Positions 9,301 to 18,355 are shown, counted from the stretch's first letter. The stretch is DNA of 64,000 nt from CAINVV01 sp037137375 (GCA_037137375.1 JBAXKJ010000019.1:56236-120235); one strand, 5' to 3'. The notes: a model not told the origin generated them from the sequence alone. Translations and numbers: made by a program.

Positions 9301-10003
9301 GGCCTGGAGCCTTTATCTTGCCGGTTTCGATGTGAAGGATGTTCACATGACGGATTTAATCGAAGGCAGAGAAACGCTCGAAGATATCAGCCTGATCGTT
9401 TTCGTGGGAGGATTCTCCAATTCCGATGTCTTAGGTTCGGCAATTGGCTGGGCGGGGGCATTTAAGTACAATGAAAGGGCCAAGGCAGCACTGAATCAAT
9501 TTTATGCACGGAAAGATACCCTGAGTCTGGGTGTTTGCAATGGTTGTCAGCTGATGGTCGCGCTGGATCTCATCTATCCGGAGAAAAAAGAGAAAATTAA
9601 GATGCATCATAACCAATCACACAAGTTCGAATCTTCCTTCCTGAATGTAGATATTCTTGATAACGAATCTGTTATGTTAAAGTCTATGACAGGAAAGAGA
9701 TTGGGAATCTGGGTCGCTCATGGCGAGGGTAAATTCTCTTTGCCGGAAGCCGAAGGACAATACAGGATTCCTATGAAGTATTCCTTCGCTAATTATCCAG
9801 GCAATCCAAATGGTTCTGATTACAATGTCGCAGCTATCTGTTCGGAGGATGGTCGTCATCTGGCTTTGATGCCTCACCTGGAGCGTGCCATCTATCCCTG
9901 GCAATGGGGTTTCTATCCATCAGATCGCAAGGATGACCAGGTAACCCCCTGGATAGAAGCATTCGTTAATGCGCGGGATTGGATCGCTAAACAATCGAAA
10001 TAG
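6317..10003 (+). CDS. purL: Phosphoribosylformylglycinamidine synthase, single-chain
   Basis: A 1,228-residue cytoplasmic enzyme for the fourth step of purine synthesis, converting FGAR, glutamine and ATP to FGAM. The order is the usual one for the large form: N-terminal PurS-like domain, linker with QVNSEHCRHKIFNG, two synthetase (AIR-synthase-like) halves with LKAETHNFPTTVEPF and a GAATGTGGEIRD loop, and a C-terminal class I glutaminase. The glutaminase nucleophile is C1074 in GVCNGCQLM, and the His-Glu pair sits in LMPHLERAIYPWQW near the end. Length is typical of the gammaproteobacterial/Bacteroidota fused type. A TATCTTCG sequence (one mismatch to the -7 consensus) lies about 30 bases upstream of the start. 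A hairpin terminator follows. No other purine gene is next to it. Confidence 0.97.
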   Translation: MILFFKESGKILAVGTQVTLNQADIDKLIWLFGEAEWIRQEQLEGQFVGPRKEMITPWSTNAVEITQNMGIKGIERIEEFDSTTDPATIDPMLQASYKGLDQTIFTIYHEPEPVIFIEDIAAYNKKEGLALSEDEIQYLESVAIKIGRKLTDSEVFGFSQVNSEHCRHKIFNGSFIIDGKEKPSTLFELIKKTTKTNPNTIVSAYKDNCSFSEGPKAEQFAPASADTSDYFQVKDIETVLSLKAETHNFPTTVEPFNGAATGTGGEIRDRMAGGKGSFPIAGTAVYMTSYSRNDGQNRSWEQRVAPRKWLYHDPQELLIKASNGASDFGNKFGQPLINGSVLTFEHAENQKKYGYDKVIMQAGGIGYAKKEDSLKDKPQKGESLVLLGGDNYRIGMGGGAVSSVDTGAFESHIELNAVQRANPEMQKRAYNTIRALAESDNNPIVSIHDHGAGGHLNCLSELVEETGGQIYIDKLPIGDPTLSAKEIVGNESQERMGFVTTNENLDLIQRIAERERSPFYIIGETTGDHRFTFVNRNNGERPIDMELATLFGKPPRTVLEDTTPSEVFVDVKYSKELLTNYLEQIIQLESVGCKDWLTNKVDRSVTGRIAKQQCSGELQLPLNNLGAVAIDYQGVKGIATSLGHAPAAGLISPENGSVLSIAEALTNIVWAPLTHGLKGISLSANWMWPAKNPGENARLYQAVEAASDFACALGINIPTGKDSLSMTQKYKDEVVYAPGTVIITASGEISNLRKIVEPVLVNDPAQTLFYIDFSKSSKSLGGSSLGQILSALGEETPKVADPYYFAAAFETLQEAIHLDLIAAGHDISSGGLIVTLLEMCFSQNKGGIEADLSALGECDSVKLLFSENPGVIIQAKDPQKLLQLFELNSIDCLPIGKPVDERSISIKNLKESYNFDIDALREKWFRPSYLLDRRQCGDELAASREKNYTKNALSFDFGAFKGDFDSYKIDHKRRKPSGLKAAIIREKGVNGDREMAWSLYLAGFDVKDVHMTDLIEGRETLEDISLIVFVGGFSNSDVLGSAIGWAGAFKYNERAKAALNQFYARKDTLSLGVCNGCQLMVALDLIYPEKKEKIKMHHNQSHKFESSFLNVDILDNESVMLKSMTGKRLGIWVAHGEGKFSLPEAEGQYRIPMKYSFANYPGNPNGSDYNVAAICSEDGRHLALMPHLERAIYPWQWGFYPSDRKDDQVTPWIEAFVNARDWIAKQSK

Positions 10004-10010
10004 TAATCAG

Positions 10011-10039
10011 GCCTGGTCAGAAAACCGGGCTTTATTATT
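10011..10039 (+). terminator. Intrinsic terminator after purL
   Basis: GCCTGGT (10011-10017) pairs with ACCGGGC (10024-10030), one G-T wobble, six-base loop, followed by a T-rich tail. It lies between the stop of purL and the stop of the convergent Sel1 gene. Confidence 0.65.
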
Positions 10040-12176
10040 CCTCCTCCGGTTGATATCCCCTGCCCTCTGATCTCGTCAGGCTCTGAGCGTGTTTGACCGG
10101 ATCTGCATATCCCTCTTCTGACTCATATAATTTTGCCAGCAAGTAGTCTGCTTCCCCTAATCCGTGGTCGGAAGCCAAATTAAAGTACTCTATCGCCTTA
10201 TCGATATCTTTGGTAACGACTTCTCCAGAGGTATAAAACTCACCCAGACTAATCCAGGCTTCCGCAAAACCATTGTCAGCAGCCTTGCGAAAAAGTTCCA
10301 ATGCAGATGCTTTATTTTCTTCGGCGCCTTCCCCGTAAAAAAGCATCCCTGCCAGGTTATACTGCGCCTGAGGATAGTTTTTATCGGCTGCTTTCTTGAA
10401 ATAGAACCAGGCCTTTTGCAGATTCTTTTCACCCGTCTCCCCGAAATACCACATCACACCCAGGTTATAGGACCCAAGCATGAATCCCGCTTCATCGGCA
10501 CGGGTATACCATTTAAACGCTTCCTGCGGATCCGCTTTGATGCCTTTTCCCTGATGGTATAAATTACCAAGATTGTTCATTGCCTCGGCAATACCGCCTT
10601 CTGAGGCGGCGACGTATTGTTCAATAGCTTTTTCTATATCCACTTCGCACCCCTGCCCGTTCTCAAAAAGAATTGCCAGATTGAACGCGGCCTTCGCATA
10701 TCCAGCTGAGGAAGCTTTCCTGTACCAAATTAACGCTTCATTCAAATCTTTCTCTACTTTGACACCACTTTCCAGGTAAACAGCAGTCTTGAACATGGCG
10801 CCGGGAACCCCTTTTTCTGCGGCTTTCAGGTACCATTCATATGCCTTGTCCTTGTCAGACCAGTATGTTTCTCCTTTTTCATGCAAGAGACCCAGGATAT
10901 AACATGCTCTGGGATGCCCCGATTCTGCTGCTTTCTTGAAATAATCACCGGCCGAATATTTGTCCCTTTCGATCCACTCACCTGCCAGACAGATGCTTGC
11001 ATATTGGTATTGAGCTTCCAGGTTACCTTTTTCGGCTGCTTTGCGGTAAAAATCCACCGCTGTCTTCACATTCTTCTCTACCCCTTCACCGGTTTCATGA
11101 CGTTTGGCCATCTGAACCATGGCTTCAGCACTTCCATTCTGCGCAGCCTTAATGAGCATCTCAACGCCCTGGAAATCTGATTGTCTGAGGTAATAATTTG
11201 CGAGTTCTTCCTGGGCTTCCGCGAAACCGCGGTCTGCCGCTTTTTGATACATTTCCAAAAAATCATCAGCATTGGTCTCTTCGTTCAGTTTTCCCATCAG
11301 GAAAATCGCTTCAGAATAATCAGCATGAACGGCCTGCTCGAGATAGGTCTTAGCCTTGTCGAGATCCTTATCCACACCAAGGCCCTGAAGATAGATTTTT
11401 CCCAGTCGGAGCGCCACTTCAGACGAGACATTTCCTTCTACCTTGGAAAACCAGACGAGGCTCTGCTCTATATTTTTTTCAATTCCTTTGCCCTCATATA
11501 AAAACAGTCCAACCTTTTGGTAGGCAGGCTCATAACTCTCCTGAGCGGCTCTTAGATACCATTCGTAGGCCTTCTCAAGCTTTACCGGCACGGTCATGCC
11601 AAGTTCAAACACCTCGCCAATTTTATAGATAGCAGGCAGATAGCCCTCTTTCGCAGAGGCATACCAAAAATCTACCGCCTCATTGGAATCCTTGTATCCA
11701 CCATCGCCGGAATAAAGCAGACGGCCATGGTTATATTTTGCAACCTTATCTCCCCGTTCGGCCCCTCTCTCGAACCACTCAAAAGCCTTGGTCATATCCA
11801 GAGCAAGTCCTTCCCCTTTTTCGCGCATTGAGCCGATATAATTACAGGCCTCCGCACCACCGGCCCTGGCAGATTCAAGAAAGAAGGGCACCGAATTGCT
11901 GAATGACTGAATCCGATCCTTTCCTGAATAATATTTAATTCCGACTTCAAGTGATGCTTTCACAAAATCTTGCTGATAGTCTGAAAGATAAAGATCTATG
12001 GCCTCTTTTAGAGAGGAACTATGGCGAAATAGGTCGAGGAAAACGAGTGCCGGTTTAAAACCAGATTCTATGCTCTTCTCCATGCGTTTAGTTCCTTTTT
12101 CTGTCTTGCCCTTCTCCAGGCTTTCAAAGCCGCGTCTGAAACTCCTCGGGTATGTCTTAAAAATATCCTTGTTCAT
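10035..12176 (-). CDS. Sel1-repeat protein (about 16 SLR repeats)
   Basis: A 713-residue helical-repeat protein built from about 16 copies of the 36-residue Sel1-like repeat, each with the pattern A..WY.KAAE.G...A...LG..Y..G.G. The repeats run from about residue 75 to the end; the first 70 residues are a charged, non-repeat head. Sel1 repeats form a superhelix that binds other proteins, and bacterial members serve as scaffolds or host-interaction factors. No signal peptide or membrane segment is visible, so it is predicted to be cytoplasmic. The open frame extends 18 codons upstream, but the ATG at 12176 (MNKDIFKTYP) is preferred because the extension overlaps the region just below the promoter element at 12228-12235. 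Partner unknown. Confidence 0.85.
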   Translation of the reverse strand: MNKDIFKTYPRSFRRGFESLEKGKTEKGTKRMEKSIESGFKPALVFLDLFRHSSSLKEAIDLYLSDYQQDFVKASLEVGIKYYSGKDRIQSFSNSVPFFLESARAGGAEACNYIGSMREKGEGLALDMTKAFEWFERGAERGDKVAKYNHGRLLYSGDGGYKDSNEAVDFWYASAKEGYLPAIYKIGEVFELGMTVPVKLEKAYEWYLRAAQESYEPAYQKVGLFLYEGKGIEKNIEQSLVWFSKVEGNVSSEVALRLGKIYLQGLGVDKDLDKAKTYLEQAVHADYSEAIFLMGKLNEETNADDFLEMYQKAADRGFAEAQEELANYYLRQSDFQGVEMLIKAAQNGSAEAMVQMAKRHETGEGVEKNVKTAVDFYRKAAEKGNLEAQYQYASICLAGEWIERDKYSAGDYFKKAAESGHPRACYILGLLHEKGETYWSDKDKAYEWYLKAAEKGVPGAMFKTAVYLESGVKVEKDLNEALIWYRKASSAGYAKAAFNLAILFENGQGCEVDIEKAIEQYVAASEGGIAEAMNNLGNLYHQGKGIKADPQEAFKWYTRADEAGFMLGSYNLGVMWYFGETGEKNLQKAWFYFKKAADKNYPQAQYNLAGMLFYGEGAEENKASALELFRKAADNGFAEAWISLGEFYTSGEVVTKDIDKAIEYFNLASDHGLGEADYLLAKLYESEEGYADPVKHAQSLTRSEGRGYQPEEE

Positions 12177-12227
12177 TATATAGGTTGTTATGCAATCGAA
12201 ATCATGGCCAGTTGCCATGACAGGCAT

Positions 12228-12260
12228 CAAAAATAGCTAATAACACACAATCTTAGCAAA
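12228..12260 (-). promoter_or_regulatory. Bacteroidota promoter for the Sel1 gene
   Basis: On the minus strand TTTG (12257-12260) and TATTTTTG (12228-12235) are separated by 21 bases, matching both halves of the Bacteroidota primary promoter. The start codon at 12176 is about 51 bases downstream. Confidence 0.55.
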
Positions 12261-12303
12261 TTTTTGCTTTATTTTGGTACTAATTCCAAGTACCCTGAAA
12301 GCT

Positions 12304-12843
12304 ATGGATCCAATAGTTCTGATTTCTAAGTATTACAAGCCTAAATCAAGGGCCTATGAGATTCTCGTCGGACATAGCAGTGCCGTAACCCAGAAGGCTC
12401 TTGAAATTGCTAAAAAGCATCCTGAGCTGAATCCTGATCTGAATTTTATTGAAGAAGCATGCATGGTTCATGATATTGGAATTTTTATGACCAATGCCCC
12501 TGATCTATTCTGCTTCGGGGACTATCCCTACCTGGCTCATGGTTATCTTGGGTGCGAATTACTGATTGGTCTGGGTTTTCCGGAACACGGACTGGTTTGT
12601 GAAAGACATACCGGTGTGGGAATCTCGAGGGAGGAAATTCTGGCGAAAAATTTGCCTCTTCCACAAAGGGATCTTATCCCTGTATCCGTTGAAGAACAGA
12701 TCATTGCCTTTGCCGATAAATTTTTCTCCAAGAGTAAGGAAGTTTACAAGGAAAAATCTTTGGCCGAAGTGAGGAAATCAATCGAACAATTCGGGAAAAC
12801 GAATGTGGTCAGATTTGAGGAATGGTGCGATCTCTTCCTTTAA
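12304..12843 (+). CDS. HD-domain phosphohydrolase
   Basis: A 179-residue metal-dependent HD-domain protein. H34 of LVGHS provides the first metal-ligand histidine and MVHDIGIF the HD pair, followed by a helical region with CERHTG and the conserved aspartate in IIAFADKFF. This is the compact HDIG-type domain that hydrolyses phosphate esters of nucleotides or cyclic nucleotides; the substrate cannot be predicted. A TTG at 12274 could extend the frame by ten residues, but the ATG at 12304 gives a normal N-terminus (MDPIVLISKYYKPKS). Its stop overlaps the stop of the convergent lptD gene by four bases. No partner gene is evident nearby. Confidence 0.82.
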   Translation: MDPIVLISKYYKPKSRAYEILVGHSSAVTQKALEIAKKHPELNPDLNFIEEACMVHDIGIFMTNAPDLFCFGDYPYLAHGYLGCELLIGLGFPEHGLVCERHTGVGISREEILAKNLPLPQRDLIPVSVEEQIIAFADKFFSKSKEVYKEKSLAEVRKSIEQFGKTNVVRFEEWCDLFL

Positions 12844-15557
12844 GGTTTTTGCTTATCGTAGAAGCTATCCTGTTTGCTTAATTTCAAATCCTGCAACATT
12901 GCAGCCGTAGCCCGGATGGTAAAGCTATAACTCTGCCTGTAACCGAAAGGCACGACATTAAGCGACATCTGAAAACAGTGCAAGTCCCTGAAAAGGTTGA
13001 ACTGGGTAAAAGAAACCTCCATCTTCTGGACATCGAGACCCGAAGAGAATCCGATCTGCCAACCCTTGGTAAGACTTATATTTCCATTGAAGTCAAGGGT
13101 CTGATTGATGGTAGGGGCCGTAACAGGATCTGGCCTGCTGTAACGCAGACTATAATCAAAACGAAAATCCCAAGGAACACTAAAGTCTTGGTATTCAGGA
13201 ATGTCTGGATAATTCTTTCTGGCCGCATCAATTATCTTCTGATCCTCCGGTTTCTCTCCCGGCTTCTTTTGCGCATTTGCCCCACCCGGCTGCTGGTTCT
13301 TAAGATCATCCTTCGATTTGGATTTGAACGCATATCCAAATGACAAGTTTGCACTGGTTAAACGGGCAAGTTTCCGGTCCCGGGCAAACTGATATACATT
13401 GACAAGATGACCATTTTCATATGCATACGGATCCATGATGGCTCCCATATTCACATCAATGCCGGCTACTTTTGTTCTCGCAGTGACGTTGATATTAGAA
13501 AGATTCAGCGAGTCTGCCGCAAGGTTGTAGGAAGTCGAAAAGGATAGCTGATCCAGAAGTTTTACCTTTTTATACTTTTCCTTTGAAAGCGTGTCATTGG
13601 TATTTAACATTTTCATCTCGATGTTGTTGTTCACATTAAACCCTATCGAACCTGATCTGCCGGAACCCGCTGTTCCATAAATACCGCCTTCATGGTAAGG
13701 ATACCTCAATGAAACAGGGCGACCCTGACTGTCGTAATATTCAATGTTGCCATACATTCCGTAACCGGGACTGCTAAAATCGGGTTGCAGGCTAAAACTC
13801 AGACTGGGTGTCATCACATGCCTGATCTGCTTGATATTGGACTTCGGATTTCGGACCATAAAATTACCGTATATTTTGGTCGAGGCCCCAACACTCACGG
13901 AATAATCGTAATCACGCGTGAAGCCAAAGATGGTATCGGATACAAAAACCGCTTGCCTAACCGGATCGTAGGCTTTTCTGATTTGTTGGGTATACCATCT
14001 CTCATTGTAATTAACAGACGGACTGACAGTTATAAATTTCAACATCTTAAAAGAGGTACTCACAGGAATGCTGTGTTTGATGCCATTTTGCCAATCGTGC
14101 GTCAGGCTGGAACTGAAAAGTTTGTACTCCTTTGTATTGATAGAGTTCTGCATATCAAAGCTATAACTCATACCAATTTTTTGGTACCATCTTTCTTTTC
14201 CAGAATAATTTTTGGATTTAAAAGGATTAAATCTGTTGACGTTAAAGGTCATCTGGGGCAAGGACAAATTGATAGTGGTATCTCTGCTATTCTGAGAATG
14301 CCGGAAGTTAGCAGACATGGTAAAAGGGGTGTTTTCCCAACGCCTGGTATAGGAAACGCTTGACTGCTTTGTATTAGTCAGATAATTTTGTGTGGTATAG
14401 GCATTGTTCTGATCGTACTGGCTTGTAGAGAAGTTGACACTGGCGCTAAAGGTCTGATTTGGACTGGCTTTAGAATCCAGTGAGTGATTCCAGGTGACCG
14501 CAAAGTCATTCTGGATCTTATAATCTGGAAGGCCTTTATCCCCAAAGACATTTTTATAAAAATTGATGTCGAAACCTCCGCTGAATTTATAACGCAGCCG
14601 ATAGTTGGTATGAACTTTCAATCCTCTTGATCCCTTTGAAAAAATATCGGCTCGCAGGGCCACATCAAAATAATCGTTAGCGGCCCAATAATAACCCATA
14701 TCCCGCAGGAAAAATCCACGATTAATCTCATCTCCGTAGGTAGGCATCAGGAAACCCGAAGAATATTTAGGGGAATTAGGAAAAAAGCCAAAGGGAATAA
14801 ACAGAAAATAGATGGGCATATCCTCCACCACCAGATAAGCAGGACCAGTAATAATTTTCTTGTTGGAAAGCACTTTAGCCTTGGTCATCTGGAGATAAAA
14901 ATGGGGATGTTCAGCATCGCATGTCGTATATTTCCCATCCTTCATATTATAAGTGGAATCATTCACCAGTTTAGTCTTGCCACTCTGAATGTAGCCGCCC
15001 TCCTGCTCAGTGACAACACCATATACGATTCCTTTTTTTGTCAGGAAGTTATAGCGCAATTCGTCGGCCTGAAATTCCTGCTGCGCCTGTTTAAACAGAG
15101 GTTTTCCAACAATGGTGCCGGTGGAATCACGTAAACCGGTCGCATGGATCAGATTGCTGTCGCGGTTTAGCTCAATATAATCAGCCGTAAGTTCAATATC
15201 CTTATATTTCACCTTGGCATTCTTATACATGAAGATCTTGTTCTTCGAATTTTGCATGGTGATTTTACCATCGGCAGTATATTCTACGGTCGCATCAAAA
15301 TCTTCGCTTGGTTTCTTTATTTTCAGGGAGTCTAGAGAAATAGAATCGCGCTTTATAGCTGGCAATGAATCCCTTAAGGGTTTATAAATTTCTTTGGAAG
15401 AAAGTGAAGGAGCAATAGTCCGTTTGTTTCTGGTGTCTCTGTTTAAGACCGGTTCCTGAGCGAAAACTAAAGTTTGCCAAAACAGAATCAGTAGAAATGT
15501 ATATTTTAAGAATCGTATAGTGCCCAAATCTAATGAGTTAGACCGTTTTTTATTCAA
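12840..15557 (-). CDS. lptD: LPS-assembly protein LptD/OstA-like outer membrane barrel
   Basis: A 905-residue secreted outer-membrane protein. A signal peptide covers roughly residues 1-33 (FLKYTFLLILFWQTLVFAQ). A beta-taco OstA/LptA-like domain follows (KDIELTADYIELNRDSNLIHATG and similar repeats, residues ~85-250), then a long beta-barrel region ending near the C-terminus, rich in alternating aromatic strands. LptD inserts lipopolysaccharide into the outer leaflet. Bacteroidota members are this long and contain few cysteines, so the disulfide maturation of E. coli LptD does not apply. No ATG or GTG is available: the frame is closed upstream by a TAG three codons before TTG at 15557, so a TTG start is the best choice. 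A promoter element at 15583-15590 supports transcription starting just upstream. Confidence 0.88.
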   Translation of the reverse strand: MNKKRSNSLDLGTIRFLKYTFLLILFWQTLVFAQEPVLNRDTRNKRTIAPSLSSKEIYKPLRDSLPAIKRDSISLDSLKIKKPSEDFDATVEYTADGKITMQNSKNKIFMYKNAKVKYKDIELTADYIELNRDSNLIHATGLRDSTGTIVGKPLFKQAQQEFQADELRYNFLTKKGIVYGVVTEQEGGYIQSGKTKLVNDSTYNMKDGKYTTCDAEHPHFYLQMTKAKVLSNKKIITGPAYLVVEDMPIYFLFIPFGFFPNSPKYSSGFLMPTYGDEINRGFFLRDMGYYWAANDYFDVALRADIFSKGSRGLKVHTNYRLRYKFSGGFDINFYKNVFGDKGLPDYKIQNDFAVTWNHSLDSKASPNQTFSASVNFSTSQYDQNNAYTTQNYLTNTKQSSVSYTRRWENTPFTMSANFRHSQNSRDTTINLSLPQMTFNVNRFNPFKSKNYSGKERWYQKIGMSYSFDMQNSINTKEYKLFSSSLTHDWQNGIKHSIPVSTSFKMLKFITVSPSVNYNERWYTQQIRKAYDPVRQAVFVSDTIFGFTRDYDYSVSVGASTKIYGNFMVRNPKSNIKQIRHVMTPSLSFSLQPDFSSPGYGMYGNIEYYDSQGRPVSLRYPYHEGGIYGTAGSGRSGSIGFNVNNNIEMKMLNTNDTLSKEKYKKVKLLDQLSFSTSYNLAADSLNLSNINVTARTKVAGIDVNMGAIMDPYAYENGHLVNVYQFARDRKLARLTSANLSFGYAFKSKSKDDLKNQQPGGANAQKKPGEKPEDQKIIDAARKNYPDIPEYQDFSVPWDFRFDYSLRYSRPDPVTAPTINQTLDFNGNISLTKGWQIGFSSGLDVQKMEVSFTQFNLFRDLHCFQMSLNVVPFGYRQSYSFTIRATAAMLQDLKLSKQDSFYDKQKP

Positions 15558-15582
15558 TAGCTTATTCTATCGGTCCGACAGG

Positions 15583-15590
15583 CAAAAGTA
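15583..15590 (-). promoter_or_regulatory. -7 promoter element for lptD
   Basis: Minus-strand TACTTTTG, an exact TAnnTTTG match, lies 26 bases upstream of the TTG start at 15557. This short leader supports the unusual start codon choice. Confidence 0.5.
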
Positions 15591-15618
15591 AAAAATCCTA
15601 CCGGACTAAAAGGGTTCA

Positions 15619-15647
15619 TTGATAAATAATTTAATCTTCTATTTTTG
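15619..15647 (+). promoter_or_regulatory. Promoter of the amidase gene
   Basis: TTG (15619-15621), an 18-base spacer and TATTTTTG (15640-15647) match both halves of the Bacteroidota promoter. The start codon at 15665 lies 18 bases downstream. It is divergent from the lptD promoter. Confidence 0.6.
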
Positions 15648-15664
15648 TATAGGTTTACAATAAT

Positions 15665-17017
15665 ATGGACAGATCAATTTTGCTAAAGATGACGAAGAGA
15701 TTATTTGAATGCGCATGTGTGAGAATGATTGGTCTGTTGATGATTTCATTAATTGTCAACTCAGCTGCCTTAGGCCAGAAAAAGGAGGCTATTTTACCCA
15801 AAGTGGTTATTATTGATGCCGGTCATGGGGGCAAGGATCCCGGAACGGTAGTTGGTAACGCGAAGGAAAAAAACATTGTATTGGATATTGCCCTCAAACT
15901 GGGCAATTTGATTAAAAGCAATCAAAGAAATATTAAGGTAGTTTTTACCAGGGATGGTGATTTTTTTGTTCCGTTGATGGACAGGGCACAGAAGGCCAAT
16001 AAGATCAATGCCAATCTGTTTATTTCCATTCATGCGAACTTTTGTGGAAGTCCTGAGATCTATGGAACAGAGACCTATGTACTCGGTCTTCATAGAACAG
16101 AGGATAACCTGAATGTGGCGAAGAAAGAGAATAGTGTCATTTTGCTGGAGGATGACTATACCAAACGGTATGAGGGGTTCAATCCAAATCTGTCTGAATC
16201 CTACATTATGTTTGAATTGCTTCAGGATGCTTTTCTGGATCAAAGTTTGCGGTTTGCCTCGATTCTTCAATCAAATTTTAAGGAGCTGGCTCAGCGCCGT
16301 GACCGTGAAGTAAGGCAGGCAGGATTTTTGGTCCTGAGAGAGACTTCCATGCCCAGCGTGCTTATTGAAACCGGTTATTTGAGTAACAAAAAAGAAAACA
16401 GTTTTCTGATGACGGAGGAAGGCCGAAGTGAGATTGCTCATTCCATTTATGGTTCATTGGTCAGTTACCTGAATAAGATTGATATAAAAGACAATCTCAC
16501 CCTTGTTCCGGAACATCAGGTGAAAGATGAAAGCATTCAGGTACAGAGAGAGAAGATCGACAAGCCAGTTGTTCTCGAGAAGCCAGAATCTGAACCATCC
16601 AGGGAACCGGTTAGAATTAAGGAAGGAAAATCCGTTACTACAAAAGAACCCAGATCAACTAAAGAGTCCAAAATTTCCAGGGTTTCCACCCCCAAAGCTA
16701 AGGCCCCAGAGATAAGGGAGACTGAAAAGAAACCAACAGTATCTGAACCGGCAATAGACAATGTGACAACTTACGCCTTCCAGATAGGGGTATTTTCAAA
16801 GAGAATTGAACCCGGAGCCAAATATTTCAAGGGGATGGCTCCGCTCAGGGAAATTGTAAAAGACGGCAGGTACAAATATTTCTGCTGTGAGTCTAACTCC
16901 CTGCAAACAACGAAGGCAAATTCTGCTGCTGTGAGTTCAAAGTTCCCTGATGCCTTTTTGGTTTCGATTAAAAACAACCAGATCAGGGTGTTAAAAGACG
17001 GAATTGAAAAAAAATAA
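15665..17017 (+). CDS. N-acetylmuramoyl-L-alanine amidase (Amidase_3) with SPOR-like tail
   Basis: A 450-residue exported zinc amidase that cleaves the lactyl-amide bond between glycan and peptide in peptidoglycan. A signal peptide covers about residues 1-37 (MIGLLMISLIVNSAALGQ). The Amidase_3 domain follows: zinc ligands H54 (DAGHGGKDPG), E68 and H123 (FISIHANF), and the catalytic glutamate in VLIETGYLS. After residue ~280 comes a charged, proline- and lysine-rich linker, and the last ~75 residues (YAFQIGVFSKRIE onward) resemble a SPOR-type peptidoglycan-binding domain. It is likely to act in cell separation. Alternative start at the methionine eight codons in (15689) is possible. An MCE-family gene follows about 78 bases downstream, with its own promoter. 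Confidence 0.93.
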   Translation: MDRSILLKMTKRLFECACVRMIGLLMISLIVNSAALGQKKEAILPKVVIIDAGHGGKDPGTVVGNAKEKNIVLDIALKLGNLIKSNQRNIKVVFTRDGDFFVPLMDRAQKANKINANLFISIHANFCGSPEIYGTETYVLGLHRTEDNLNVAKKENSVILLEDDYTKRYEGFNPNLSESYIMFELLQDAFLDQSLRFASILQSNFKELAQRRDREVRQAGFLVLRETSMPSVLIETGYLSNKKENSFLMTEEGRSEIAHSIYGSLVSYLNKIDIKDNLTLVPEHQVKDESIQVQREKIDKPVVLEKPESEPSREPVRIKEGKSVTTKEPRSTKESKISRVSTPKAKAPEIRETEKKPTVSEPAIDNVTTYAFQIGVFSKRIEPGAKYFKGMAPLREIVKDGRYKYFCCESNSLQTTKANSAAVSSKFPDAFLVSIKNNQIRVLKDGIEKK

Positions 17018-17046
17018 TGCGAAATTTTAAAGATATTGGCAGTACG

Positions 17047-17079
17047 TTGGCTATTTAATTTAAATCCTCTGTACCTTTG
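17047..17079 (+). promoter_or_regulatory. Promoter of the MCE/MlaD gene
   Basis: TTG (17047-17049), a 22-base spacer and TACCTTTG (17072-17079) match the Bacteroidota promoter. The GTG start at 17096 lies 16 bases further on, so the leader is very short. Confidence 0.6.
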
Positions 17080-17095
17080 CAAAAAATAGATAGTT

Positions 17096-18355
17096 GTGAA
17101 AATCTCAAAGACATCCAAAATTGGTATCGTTCTGGTTATCAGCTTTACAGTTCTAGTCTGGGGAATTAATTTCCTAAAAGGACGCGATATTTTCAGGACA
17201 GAAATAGTTTATATAGCACGTTACAAGAATGTTGCCGGCTTAGAGCCTTCGACAGTTGTACATCTCAATGGCCTTAAGGTTGGATATGTGCGGGAGGTCT
17301 ACTTTGCGGAAGATTTTTCCGGGGATCTGATTGTGAAAATCGCTGTATTCAATAAATTTCCATTACCAGTTGGCACGGTAGCAGAGATAGCCAGCAGTGA
17401 CCTCCTTGGATCGAAGATCGTAAAATTAAATTTGGGCAAGTCGACTCAGCATTATCAAAACAATGATACGATTAAATCGAAGATCGAAATTGATTTTAAG
17501 GGGCAGGTAACAGAGCAGATTGCCCCGATAAAGGCTAAAGCCGAGCGATTAATTGTTTCGCTTGATTCAATCGTGTCTAGTGTTTCGCTGGTGCTAAACA
17601 GTGAGACAAGAAAGAATATTAATAAGAGTGTAGAGCAAATCAGCCTTACGATGGGGAATCTGGAAAAGATCTCCAGTGATTTAAATGAAGTAGTAACTGA
17701 ACAGCGTCACAATCTTTCTTCCTCAATCGTTAATCTCAGGGAATTATCTGAAAATCTAAACAATGATTCAAAGCAATTAGGAAGCATATTGAAGAAGTTT
17801 TCGTCGATTGGAGATTCGATTAATCCGGCGGAACTGAAATCGACCTTGACCCATTTGAATAAATCTGTGACCGGATTGGAATCAATCCTGAATAGCGTGA
17901 ATAATTCCAACGGTACTATTGGGCTCCTCATCAAAGACTCGACCCTTTATACTCGTTTATCTGAATCAAGTGATAACCTGAATCAGTTATTAATCGACCT
18001 TAAAAAGAATCCGCACCGTTACCTTAAAATTTCCGCTTTTGACTTCGGGAAAGAGGTCTATCTCGCCCCGGCAGTGACCTATAAGTCTGTTGAAAATATC
18101 GACTTTAAAGTTTTTTTATTCAGTTCAACTGTTAAAATCCCAATGGATTCACCTATATTTCAGGGAATTAGTAATGTTACTGAAAATATTGAGAAGTCGA
18201 AATTTTTGTACTTCGCCGGACAGGATAAGTCCTACGAAAAAGTTAGAATGATTCTAAATAAAGTGCAACTATCTTTTCCTCAGGCATCTTTAAAAGCTTA
18301 TGAGGATAATCATGAAATAACTTTAACAAAAGCGTTAAAAATTTGTTCAAAATAA
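17096..18355 (+). CDS. MCE/MlaD-family lipid-transport protein
   Basis: A 419-residue membrane-anchored periplasmic protein. One N-terminal transmembrane segment (IGIVLVISFTVLVWGINFLKG, ~residues 8-28) is followed by an MCE domain (about residues 38-120; YKNVAGLEPSTVVHLNGLKVG is typical) and a long helical region that should form the central needle or channel in oligomers. MCE proteins carry phospholipids between membranes, usually with an ABC ATPase and permease, neither of which is beside it. The GTG start is chosen because it gives the normal MKISK-type N-terminus and lies just below a good promoter. The order amidase-MCE protein recurs in Bacteroidota from memory. Confidence 0.88.
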   Translation: MKISKTSKIGIVLVISFTVLVWGINFLKGRDIFRTEIVYIARYKNVAGLEPSTVVHLNGLKVGYVREVYFAEDFSGDLIVKIAVFNKFPLPVGTVAEIASSDLLGSKIVKLNLGKSTQHYQNNDTIKSKIEIDFKGQVTEQIAPIKAKAERLIVSLDSIVSSVSLVLNSETRKNINKSVEQISLTMGNLEKISSDLNEVVTEQRHNLSSSIVNLRELSENLNNDSKQLGSILKKFSSIGDSINPAELKSTLTHLNKSVTGLESILNSVNNSNGTIGLLIKDSTLYTRLSESSDNLNQLLIDLKKNPHRYLKISAFDFGKEVYLAPAVTYKSVENIDFKVFLFSSTVKIPMDSPIFQGISNVTENIEKSKFLYFAGQDKSYEKVRMILNKVQLSFPQASLKAYEDNHEITLTKALKICSK

